DNA of 64,000 nucleotides from Cyprinodon diabolis. Lineage: Eukaryota; Chordata; Actinopteri; Cyprinodontiformes; Cyprinodontidae. The notes beneath the pieces are model-generated. The model ran no database searches, was not told the DNA's origin, and saw only the letters and a program-made list of their open reading frames with translations. The stretch's first letter is position 1. Every line of letters begins with the position of its first letter. Below, piece after piece: positions 1 to 12,900 of this stretch. The position numbers were made by a program, and so were the translations under genes. The stretch lies in the NCBI GenBank assembly GCA_030533445.1, contig CM060072.1, forward strand, positions 14,905,767-14,969,766, given 5' to 3'.

Positions 1-900
1 TAAAAATAAAAATCTGACAGTTGAAATATTGCATGCTTGGTTTATTTTTAAGCTTACAGAAAATAAAATCTGTTCGGATTTTAGTGTCTTTTATCTAAAC
101 ACTATCAAGGCTCCTATAGCAAAGGTTAATATGATATCTAGTTTAAAAAAAAAAAGAAGCAGTTTTAGTTTGAAAAAAGGGTCTTTTTGCAGGATATTAA
201 AATCACACTTCTTTACTAAAAATTAAAGAAGGCTTAAACTAATCCATTTTGTTCAGTTCCCATTCCCAGGTTTTCAAAGCGAGCAGTTTCCAACCTTTTT
301 CTTTAGAAAAAGGGTTGTATGGAAATCAGCCTTAACAAGTTTATAGAGATGAGCTGCTCCTCACCATCACTGAGCTATCTCAGTTGGCAGGAATAATACA
401 AACATCACCTTGTTATCCAAAGCACCCCGAGGATTACTCCACTCAGCCCTTTTTGTACGGACACACACACACACACAGAAATGAATGCTGTATATTTGCA
501 GTAACCCTATTGTTGTTTTATGCAAACGGTCTGAATGAGGATAGGACGCACAGAGGCATATGCAAATCAGCTTATCAGGCGGCGCAGGGTGCACTGCAGA
601 GGTGAACGCTTCTCCACTTAGGAAAATGCCGATGAGCAGCTGTGGATTTCCAAAAGTTTTTATCCCAACACCCTCATCTGCTTGAATAAAGTGAAGATAG
701 AAAGAGGCTCCAAAACTTTTGACCAAAGGTAAGACCCTCTTTGAGAACCAAGCTTATGGATGCTTATGGTTTGTGCAGCAGTTTGGAGGGGAGGGCACAT
801 TAGAATAAACTCAAGATCATTTTCCTGGGTGGCCTGAGTGCTTCATTGTCCCTGTTAAGTTACAATCCAGTAGGAAAATCAGCTATATTTATCATTACAG
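1..900. other. 5' flank or upstream intron of pou2f3
   Basis: No long open frame is supported here. The stretch holds a short AC microsatellite (about 460-477), the octamer at 560-567, and a plausible untranslated exon ending at the donor AAAG|GTAAGA near 729. Reading that exon back from the acceptor at 901 meets in-frame stops without an ATG, so translation probably starts at 909 or in an exon outside the window. Confidence 0.4.
560..567 (+). promoter_or_regulatory. Octamer (ATGCAAAT) upstream of the first pou2f3 coding exon
   Basis: A perfect POU2F-type octamer lies about 350 bp before the ATG-bearing exon of pou2f3. A near match (ATGCAAAC) lies about 40 bp upstream of it. A possible noncoding first exon ends at a GTAAGA donor at 729. 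The position would suit autoregulation by a POU2F factor, which is inference. An 8-mer is expected by chance a few times in a window this AT-rich. Confidence 0.35.
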
Positions 901-908
901 ATATTAAG

Positions 909-3900
909 ATGAGCTCAGACCCGGTGGAGCAGTCGGAGGCTCCGGCTGAACAGACAGGTAAGGAAATTTCACCTTCAGCAGAGCTGAATCTGGATACCAA
1001 CACATAGATGTGAGTCAGGAAAGCTGCTTTGTTTGCTGTGAAACTGCTGGAGTTTCTCCACTAAGCAAGTTTGCTCGCCGCTGTTTACAAATCTGAAAAT
1101 TAAGGTGTGGGTTTAATCTCTTAAACTGGAGACCTGTGTTTGATATTGAGATGTGAAAACAATATATTTTTTTAGATGATCTGCAAGTGTGTGTTTGACC
1201 TTTTGGTGTCTTAGTATCTTTACCTATATGATATTTGCAGCATTGTTGCTGTATTTAATGAGCATGAGGCCTGGTTTGTCACAAAAAGTAGAAACATTTA
1301 GGTGCTTTGTGAGATTTTGTGTGCAGACAATTTGGCAGTTGGCTTCTGTTCATGCCTGAAGCTATTTTTCTCCATGACACTGAATGCCCACAGGCTGAGG
1401 ATGCCAGCCAGCCTGCCACAATGAAAAACCAGGAAGAAGCAGCATAAAAATGTGGAACTTTTATTTAAAACAATGAACCCATGAGAGAAGTGATCTATCT
1501 GTTTCGTGGAAGTGATAAATGTCTTTCTGTTTTTGGTTCGTTTAGACCTTTAAATCAAGTCTTGATACAGGTTTCCTATGGAGTGTCTTCCAGACAAAAG
1601 CGTAACATAGAAATATCTTAGATGATCCAAAACAAACAAAACCACATGTGCCTCCAAGGCGAGACACTACAGATGGGGGTTCTCTTCATGGTTTGGGTGA
1701 GGAGTCACTAGAAGGCAAAAAACGTTTATCTAAGGTGAATCTCCACCTGCACCTGCTCCCTCCGCAAACTTGCCTCCTAGAAGTTTTGTTTACACACGAG
1801 TTGGAGATGAAGCCACCAGCTGCGTTGATGAACCAGTGTGCAAGAAGTTTACTTCTGAAAATATGCATTTCATCAAGTCCATATTTATAGTGCTTTATAG
1901 TGGTTTAGATCTCAGATTGTTTATTTTACATGTAACTGTTTCAGATCGACAGCTCTTTTTTTAGATTACACAATGCTAAAATATATTTTATAGATGATGA
2001 TGTAATATATTAAGAGAAATAAGCTATTCAAACCAAACTGGCCCAATGTGGAAAACAGTAATTGGCCCTGGACATCTTGGCCCATTCTTCGTTGCAGAAC
2101 TGTTTTAATTCATTTAAACTGGAGGCTTTTAGAGCATTAGCAACCTTCTGGGGTCACATCAAATAATCTCAATTCAGATCAAGCCTGGACCTTGACTACC
2201 TCACTTCAAAACCAGCATGTTACTCTTTTTTTTAAAGCTGTTTAGAGGTGAACTCGCTGGCGTGCTCTGCATCATTGTTCTGCTTCACAACCCAAGTCTG
2301 AATGACATAAGATAATAAAATGCTAGAATTCCGCTCTCCTTCTGGATTTTTTTTTTTTTTTTGGTAGATAGCAGAATTCATTCATTCTAGTAAGTCTTCC
2401 AGTTTCTGAAGCAGCTCTGTGTTTGTTCTGATTTAATGGAAGCCAACCAGAACTTTTAGTCAATTAGTTGAGCTGCCAAACTGAACAAGTTTCCAGCTGT
2501 TTCAGCTTTAAGCCTGTCTGTGGTCGTCCTGACCCTGATGGAGAAATATTAGCGCAATAAGGCTGTCCTGATGTTCTTTTTCTATAATATAATTGAACTT
2601 TATTGATCCTACATTGGAAATATTTACCTCTGCAGTTAACCCATCCCTTTGGGGAGCAGTGGGCTGCCATCGTGGGGTGCCCAGGGAGCAATCAGGGGTT
2701 AAGGGTGTTGCTCAGAGACCCAGAGTGGCAGTCTGTGGGAGTGGGGCTCAAACTCAGAACCTCAGGATTCCAAGCTCTATACCCTAACCACTAGGCCGCC
2801 ACTCCCCCAAAAAGCTCAGGTTAACTTTACACCAAATTTATGGGATATGCAACTTCCTTAAGAGTTTTCTCTTAAAAAAGTTTCCCTAATGGATGTTTTT
2901 TTTTGTCAAATGTGAGATTGGATCTTATTTTTAATTTTTTTAATAAAAAATAAATTTCACCACCATTTTAGGCTTTGGAGGCCTGCAGTAATTTAGATGT
3001 TGCTTTGTATTTTTTAATGGCCTTCTGATTGAGTGATGTTGTTAGCTCTCTTGGAGCAATTTTGGTAGCTTCTGTTTGTGGATAATGAGTTTTCAAAGAA
3101 AGCCTTTAATAAAACGATGGATGTCAAAGACTCTTTCTTAGGATAAAAACACCACTACATGTTATTAAACAGGTTTAATTTAAATAATGTGATGATTCCA
3201 CTGCTTTGGCAAGTAAGGGTATCTAAGCCTTTATCTAATTTTTTTTTTTTCTTATGAGTTAATTCATGACTTAAGAATGTGGACGCTGAGTTGGGTGGAT
3301 AGTTTTTTCCCCGTTAATAACTTCTGAACAAATCATTTTGAAACTGTTTGTTTATTCATCTGGTTTATCTTTGTTAAATAGATCAAATTTAAATACAGAT
3401 TTGAATTATCAGACAGTGACAAATCAAAAACAAAGAAGAAATCTGTACGGTGGCAAATTTTCACAGCTGTTAGAATCTAATTCTGGCCTAAAATCATTGC
3501 TTTTATTTTTCCTTAGCATGTCTAAACTTGCTCTGAGCGAAATACCTGTTGGACTTTAAGCTGGTTAGCAGTACGTCAAAAGGCCACCGGACCGAGCCTC
3601 CCTGGAGCAAAGTTACCACCAGTTAACGTGCATGCTTTTGAAATGTGGTAGGAAGTGAAACACCCAGAGAAAACCACCACAGCATGAAAATGGCATGCAA
3701 GAAAGAACAGGGAAAAAAGGGAAAAGTTTTAGTGTCACGCGACACGACAATGTGTGTTATTCATACCCTTAGACCAGGCGGCTGTGGCTTGTATCCAGAA
3801 CCATGTGCGAGGCGGGTTTATTCAAATAAAATAACCTGGTAGAGTTAAAGTTCTACTGATTCAGATCATTCAGGAGAATTTTAACAGCACGATTTTTCCA

Positions 3901-6900
3901 CCCTGACTTACAAAGCTGGAATGAATCTAGAACAGCTTTGTTAAGGCATCCCATTTCGAGCACTTCGAAATGTCTTGCTACTGAAATATGCTCCGTGAAT
4001 AAACTTCCTTTGCCTTGATGGTTACAAACTTATAGCTAAAGTCTAGTGACCCAACAACAAGTATGTCTTTTTATTTTTAATTTAGGTTAACATTGCATCA
4101 TTTAATTTCACTAGGAATTTTTCAGACAAATTCAAGCTTATTCATACAACCATATTTAGTCTAAACAGAAAATAAAGCTTGTTTGACCAAAGAGGGCCAC
4201 CTGAAAAAATCTTTTTAAATACATTTTTGAATCTGTATCTGTAGATGTCTTTTTTTCTGCATTTTATCCCCCATCTTTTGCAAGCCTCACTGAAACTTTT
4301 TAAAAGCTTTTGTCAAATAAAGCAACCTCTTCTATTCAGTACATTTTCCAAGTGAACCTTTGCATGAGGATCTTTTTTATCCTCAATCATACTGTTGTGA
4401 TAAAACAGGCATAAAATTCATACATGGCAACAATATCTGGAAAATAGGGAGTCATGACTGTGGAGTTGTTCAAGAAATCTACAATTTGTTCAAATGAACA
4501 AATGTCTAAAGCTAAATAGTGTTGGCTGACAATTAAAGTTGGTCTGTGTATAAGAGCTGCTTTAGTTTTGACCTGATTTTTCCTAATAGGTATAGATAAA
4601 TTAAATTAAACATTTACATGTATTTGTTTGATTATGTATTAACAAACCTAATTGACTATTTTGATTATAATATTTCATATTTAATAAAAATGTGATATTT
4701 CAAATTATTTAATATCCTCAGGTTCATTACAACTTTGTGTTTTTACACAATCAGTTTATGAAATAATTGGGTCAGGTTTAGGACCGAAGTGCAGACAGAT
4801 GTTCTGAGGAAGCACTGTGAGTTTCAGAATAACAGAGAAAACAGGGAAGAACAATTTGAGGAGTCACAGGTGAACTGAATTTTCCTATTAAAGAATGCTC
4901 TGGCTGAGGGACAAATGATTGAGCATAGATAAACAGGGAAAAACTCAAAGAAGAAACAAAGAGAATGTATCCAAATATATATAGTAATTATGTCAAGAAA
5001 AAAATGAAAACAAAAAAACACAAAGAAATATACAAGAGAAGTAGAAAACACCTGGCAAAAAAACAGGAAAACAGAACTAATATGGCAAAAATAACAGTAT
5101 TTGGGAATTTATAATGGACCAAACAAACTACCGTAAACCTGCACGACCTGACGACTAATAGATACAATCCCAAAAAATGTTTTTATTGTTATTGCGTAAA
5201 CTTACGATAATCTGATTACAGAAACATTAACTCCCTTACAATGAGGAAAAGTAAAAATTGCTTCAATTTAGAAGTAACTAAATCTAATTTATCACATGGC
5301 TTAAATACCCTGGATATGTTTAATCATTTCTAAGGACCTTAATTTGGTTTAATAGAAATAGAAGCCAAAAAAGCCCCTTATTTTATATTGCTCCTATTTT
5401 AATATGAAAAAAGGAGGTTTGATGAAGCAATTAATAAACACACAATACATATTAAAGATGCTTTTTTTTAGGACCTAATGTGGTAAATATGGAGTTATTG
5501 AAGAATATTTAACGGCCTAAAATTGTGATTACCAATAATAAGAAGCTGGATTACTGTAAAACACATCGAAAGTGAGGATCAATTATTGAAAGACTTTACA
5601 ATATTACTACTTGTTATGTAGGATCTAGACTGGTAGAGTTGTAGATATTTAGTGCACCTTAATAACCTGTAGAAATGCCGTGTATTGTATTAACTTTAAA
5701 TGGGTTTAGAATCATCTGGAACTACATTACTGGACCTGTCTGGACAGGACTGAAATAATGAGATTTATTTTCATACTATTTGAGGTGATTGAAGCTATTA
5801 ATCTTGTAAAGTACTTTGAAATTAACTGTGAACTGGCAGTAAAGTAATGAACAAAACTGAGCTCAGTTCAATAGAAAAGAAAAGGAGTTTTTCTTATTTG
5901 AAGGAGCCACTCAGTCCAACTTATTTTTATTTCTCTCTAATTCTTGTCCTTCATCACAGCAGATGTTACAACATACCACTTTACATATAAATGAAAATAA
6001 CTGACTGAAGGCCAAATTAATTTCAGTTAAACCTTCATATTTCACAAGAAGAGTCAAATTAGGTTAAATTGAATTTGTTTTAAAAAAGCTTCAGGCCAAT
6101 TAGGAAAACTGTGATTATTTAGCTGGTGGTGCCCTTCATGTTTTAAATTACAGGAATGGGAGATCAGAGTAATTATTGTTAAAGACTTAACAAAAGGCTG
6201 TGGAGACATTTGCACCATTAGGACACTGGTCCTCTGGGACTGGAACTGGGCGGGGCCAATCAAAGGATCACAGCCTTGATCTATTTCTTTATACTAACAA
6301 AACTCAGCAGTGCTGCAGACAGAACATTGCAAACCTGTGGTCTTTCATGACAGAAAACTATGCAGTTCTTTGGTATCAAATCCAATCAAAATGACCTTAT
6401 AAAAAAAAGACAGGAGGCATCTTCCATGAGAGACCTCATTATTTACATCTCATTTAAAACTGTTAAATTCCTCCCGTGTGTTTTCAGTTTTTTGTTTCTT
6501 TGACTCGGTGAGGTTAAATTCAGTTATTTCTACTGAGCCGGTCTGAACTAAATATAAATCTTAATGTGGACAGATACAGAGCATTTAATGAAGTTTGCGC
6601 CTCTCCTCACATCAGTCAGGTCTGCATCTATCCGAGTGTGGAGACAAGCTGCTCCTTTTTTAGCAGAAAGATCTAAAATAGCCCTATAAAATGTTTATTA
6701 TACCCTTGTTTTTCTGAACTATTTTCACATTACCTCATATTCATTAAAATGGTTCTAAATGTAGTTCTAATATTACACATTTCTACTACTGGAATATGAT
6801 AAAAAAAAAATTACCAAGTTATGATTAAAACATATTTATACCAATTACTTAATGAAATCCTGAAGAATATTATTTAAAACTTTATGTATTTTAGTAACTT

Positions 6901-9900
6901 AGTTAAGCATGTGAAGAATTATCTTGATTAATCACACAAAGTGATCTTGATTAATCACACAAAGTCTAATGCATTTAAATTTTCCTTTGCAATGATGTTT
7001 TTTTTACTTTAAAACCCTGGAATTTAAGGTTATAATATTAAATCAGGACAAAAAAAAAAACATTAAAATGTGGACTTTTGAAAGTCTGTTTTATATGTCT
7101 TCTGAAAGGTTGTGTTTGTTTAGTTTAAAAGGTATTCTTAATATTACAAAAGAACTTCATCATAATGAGTATATTCTATTTTAATAAGAATAGTTCATAA
7201 AATAGTCAGCTGATGATTTGTTTTCTGTTTGCCATGTCTGTTGGCATATCTAAGAGTATTAAACAGGATTCCAAACATAAAAAGAAGTTTCTATGAAATA
7301 TGTGCAAGGCTATTAATGTGTCCCTGATTTGTACAGTATATATACAAATGTATAGACTTGTTACTCCATTACTAATGTTATTCCATCTCCATTACTAATG
7401 TTACAGCCTCTTTTCTTCATTTCCACTCTTATAATGTGCTTGACAGTCTTGGTCTGAAGTTTAACGATCTACAAACAGTTAATGCTCTCATGTGCTCTAA
7501 AAATTAACGAGGGAAGCAATCATGTAATAAAAACAGGTTTCATGCAAAGTCAAAAGTTTCCTGCAGTTAGCATGCTGACATGGGCAAATCTTGAACGGCA
7601 CAGACAGAGTATCTGCATGGTGTAGCCTGGATTAAGTTGTCTTCTTTTTACTTTTGTCTTGTCTTGATTTTTCCTGGTGCAGAAGCAGAATTCTAGGAGC
7701 TACTGTGTATTTTCAGTGTTGTTTGTTTTGTGGTGATTATTTTTTTTTTTTCTGTTTTCTTTCTCCTCTTCCCTCTCTGTCTTTCTATTTCTCTTTTGTC
7801 TTAATTCTCCTCCCTTCTCCCTTTCTCACCTCCCTTTCCATCTCTCTGTCCAATGCATATCATTTTATTCCCTAAACCATATCTAATAAAACTTCAAACA
7901 TAATTACCCAGTGGGACCTTATGGCAACAAACCATAATGGTCTACTACTTATTAAAGCAAATCTGTTGGGCTATTATCCAGCTCCCAGGACTACACTAGT
8001 GAAACAGGAAATAAAACAAAGATTAAGTCTTGTGGATACAGAGTCATCTGGATAATATCTCAGCATCATGTCTTAAAAATCATTAGCTGGAGAACACATT
8101 TTGAGCTATGCTGCAGAGTCTGATTTGTAAGATAGGGATGCTTGAACTTTTTTTGCTCAAAGCCAAATATTCGTCTGCAATTACTGCCAGTTTATTTAGA
8201 TTGTACTAAACCATATTTAGCCATATTTGCCTTTGTAACCAACCAAAAATATACTTATTAGTTTAGTAGAAATGATTGAGCTTTCTGATAATAGGTGTAT
8301 CATATGAACCGACAGAGCCTTTTAAATTGATCTAAATCAATCTAAGAGCATTTGGAGGTAGAAATAAAAAAACATGTAAACTAACCTGATTAATTATGGC
8401 AGCAGATTCACAAGGTAATTCTCATTGATGCACATATCTAAGTAATTATGCTATTACAAACTTAAACCAAAGTAAGATGGCATTACTTCATTTTGAATAT
8501 TTCTGTCTTTTTTATGGCAAATCACTTTATATATAAATAAATAAGTCTTTAATGTTGTTTAGACACCATATTTACAAATATTATGCTCCACCTAGTTACA
8601 CCAACACACTTTCACCTTATATGTCATCCCTGCAAACTAAGACCATTTCAAGACGTGCAGACTGCTTTTTTAGGAAAAAAAGGGATATTAATTAACACCC
8701 ACCGCCATTTTTTTAGATATACTAAGTGGACACAATAGCAACGAAAACATCTATAAATTAGTGTGAATGATCGAAAAAAATAAAATAATTAAATTTAAAC
8801 ATACGATCTCAACAAATTTTGAGTTGTAGTTATCCTGATAAAAGTGAGGTAAAGGGAACAGATGACATTCCAAGGTGAAAATGTTTGTCCCAGATTGGGA
8901 AAAACTGTTTTTTTTGGCCAGAAAATAAAGCTGCTTTCAGTAGAAATGCATTAACTGAACATATTGAGAAGTTCAGTGTGTATTTGTTCCCTCACTAAAA
9001 AAATAATTTTTCTCATTTTTCCATGGATTCTGTACAGTGATTTCTTCACCATTTCATATGTTTGCAGTTTTGTTGGTTTCCTGCATTTATTGAAAGTCAG
9101 TGATTGAAGCAATCTTTTAATAATCTACTGCAGAAATGTGGAGTACTACAATAATTAATATTTATCTTCACAAGGTTTCATGTAGTTATTTTGGTTTCTT
9201 CATCTTTCCTGTCAATAATTGGCCCAAACTGGGGTCAGAACCTCAGAACATGGAAAATATGAACGTTTTTATTCTCCCAGATCTGGAGAAAGAAATTGAA
9301 ACTAACTCTTTTTAACAGGCTGATGGAAACAAAGGGCCTACAGTTCCTATTTTATTTGATTTTTTTATGAGTTTGCCTTTTGTATGTATCCCCAACAGCA
9401 AACAACAGAAAACACAACTTCTTCTTAAAGGAAAACACTAAAATATCTTTAGGAAGGCAGAAAATATGATCATTTATACTCTTAAAGAATAAAAAGAACT
9501 TTTTGGTAGCAAAAAAAATCTATTATATTCTCTTTCACACATGTGATATATTTGAAAAAAATATATTTTTAGAGATGTTTTCTGTCTCTTTTTCTGGTCT
9601 TTTCTAGTTTTCCAGCTTTTTTGATAATTTGCCTGTTTGCTTGAAATTAGAACCTACAGATTTTTTTTTCTAGACAAAACAAAAAATATTTAATTTATGT
9701 AGCTAGTGACTTTTTGTGTCTGCTCACTGATGTGTAACTATGGCAGGTCACATGTGTGCCGGCGTGTGCGTGCGTGTTGAGGCGAGGCTTCCTGCACTCA
9801 GAGCTGATTTGCATGTTCTGGTCATTTCCATACTGGAACCTTGGCTGTGAAGCTGGCTGTGCTGCAGGGAGGGGGTGAAGGGTTGGTTTGGAGAGGTGGG

Positions 9901-12900
9901 GGTAGGGTAGGGGGTTAAAAGTGTATTTGCATTTTGTGTTTAAACCAGCTCCCTGCCTCTTTCGTTTGCTCTCTCTCTCTCTGTCTCTCACACACAGCCC
10001 AATAGGCCCAATTTGACATTCAAATGATGTGAGCTTACCCAGTAAACCTTTGTACCACCGTCCTCTGTGATCGTCTCCTCACACACACTGACTTCTATCT
10101 GTGAATCTTCTTAAAAAGATGTGCATTTTTTTACATGTTTATTACCTTGCAAAGGTATGTTGATAGCTTAAACCTTTTTACATTTGAAACATTAGTGACA
10201 CAAATTTCCATGTGTTTAATCAGGATTTAATGTGGGGAACAAACACAAATTAGTGGTTCATTGTGAGACATTTGTTCTGAAATAAAATCGGAATAATGTA
10301 ACATGCATTTCCACTCCATTCAGTACTTTGCTGCACCACCTGTTACCCTGGTTACCACTGGACTGAGTCTCAATCTGCTGTAAAACTAAAATATCCATCT
10401 TTTACTATTCCTTTTTTTGAAAAAGAGCTAAAGCTTATATAGAGTGAGCATCTGGGAAGATTAGTTTTTAAGTATGGCCACATTAAAACCAATTGATTTA
10501 GGTCTGGACTTTGACTGGACCAATTGAAGATGGCCGCTCTGATCTAAACCATAGCATTCCAGCTTAGTCTCTGTATTTGGGGTTGCCCTGCTGAAAAATG
10601 AACCCCCACTCTAGTCTCACCAGCAACTCGAGGTTTTACCTCAGGATTGCCTCCAAACATTTCTGAGCAGCTTCCTTCAAAATAAGCATTCCCACAGCAT
10701 GATGCTGCCACCAACATGTGTCTCTATAGGAATCCTATATTTTAGATAATACACACGGTTAGATTACCTAGAGAAATATAGTTTTAAATGTTTACCATAA
10801 TGCTCATTTTTGGTTTCTTCTGCCACAAGCATCTTCCTCCCCATGTTTACAATTTCTTCTACATTGATTAATGACTGGATTCATGAAGTAGGACTAATGT
10901 TTGTCACATAGACAGATCCCTCCTCAGCAAAGCTGCAGAAAATTAAAGCCCCCTTGAAAAAATAGGCCTCTTGGCTATTTCTATTAAATGCTGGGCTCTT
11001 AAACCAGATGAACTATTCTGTCTTGTTGGATTAGTATTTGTGTCACATTCTTTTTTATGTCCAGATGACTGATATGAACAGAGTTCATTAGACTATAGAG
11101 CTAAAGAATATTCTTTCATAACTTTCAGATATGTCTGCAGTGTTTCTCCATTTTCATAATGCATTTGTTCAACTAATGTTTTAAATAAAAACTCACTGAG
11201 GTCTTTACAGCACAGTAGATATATTTACAATTAAATCAAATCAATTTACGACTTAAGTTGCCTTCTGAAAGACTAGGGTTTTCATTAAATGTATGTAAAA
11301 GCATTATATAAAAATAAAATACAAAAACAAGCATAATATCCAAAATCCAGTATATCTATGAACAATTGGAAGAAATTCTGAAGCTCTATAAAAATACCCA
11401 ATCCATGAATCAATTGTTTAATTTAAGGACTAAGTAATGTATTTAGAAATAAATGTGATCATGAATCAAGTTTATTACTTTTTTATGTTTACTGAAAATA
11501 TATCAAAATGCCTATGCATTTTTTTATTTATCATTATATAACTGAAAGTATATTAATTAATTCGTTAGTTGGTTAAGGGCTATGTAAAACAAACGTAGGA
11601 ATTTGACTACAGACCACAGTGCAACTATTACGCTCTCTTCTTCATCTTATGTTCTCAATGAAGCTTGTTTGTTTAAATTTACCCACTGATAATTCTGCAG
11701 AGTCCCATTCAACATTTTCACTCATCTTACACTAATTGAAATTACTTGAATGGACAGTCATCAGAAATCCGCTCATTGTCTATACCCACGTGTCATGCAA
11801 GGTCTTGGGTCACTACCAGGATAAACTATCATGCATCCAAGGCTATTAACCGATCAGTTATGTTTTGTTTGGCGAAGTTAATAAAAAGAGGCTATAAATG
11901 TATTAGGAAAAAGTGTACATAGAAAGATCCCAAGCTTTATGCTGGGATGTAGCTGTGCTGTAAATTGTGCCACTGTGCAGTCCTCATGTATGAATTTAAA
12001 ATAATATATAGTTTTAGTTCTTATTTGTATCTATTTGTTTTATCTCTGTTTTTATTTCTTAATTGATATAAATGTCACAATAACTTGTTAAGTTCATGAA
12101 CTTCCCTGTAAAAGAGCATTATTTAATCGGTTTGTAGATTAGAATTTCAACTGTGCGTTATTATATTAAAAATAGACATGATCCAGATTATTGGTCAGGG
12201 ACCAGAATATTCAATATATATAATTTCTCATCTGTGATCTGGAAGTAAAACGTAATAATCTGCCTTCCTCTCTTTCACATTTAATCATTTAAAATGAAGA
12301 GTTACCCCCTTTTTTTATTTACATCATCTTCACATTGGGAGCAACATAATGCGAGGAATCTACAGTTTGTTTTCTTTTTTTAATGTGACAGTCAGTCAAA
12401 ACTGAAATGAGTAAGTCGAGCCATGAAAACAAATGTATTGTATTAATAAAAAAAAAAAAAGCATGATTGGTGAACCTCTGATTATTAAATTTATTTTCTG
12501 CAATGGTAGTATTTGAACTTGAAGCACAAAAAATTAATCGAAAAATTAAAGAGGCTTTATTTACTCTTCAAATATATAGTAAATGCTTAAATATTATGTA
12601 TTTTAAAGGACAAAATCTCTATATGATGAAAAAATTCTTACAAATTTTTAAATTGCAAATCTGCAGTTAAAGCGGTAATAAAAAAATACATTAAAGTCCA
12701 ACACTTGCTCTTTCATAATGGTCTTATAATTGATTTGCTTTGGATTTTATTTTACAGAAGGCTATATATTTCTGATTTGTGTTTTCCTTTTTTCTCTATT
12801 TCCACATGCAGAACGAAACGGAATAGACTTCAATCGACAGGTGGGTGCCTGACATCACTTCCAGTGTCCAAATTCTTATGAATGAGGATTGTGTGAATGA

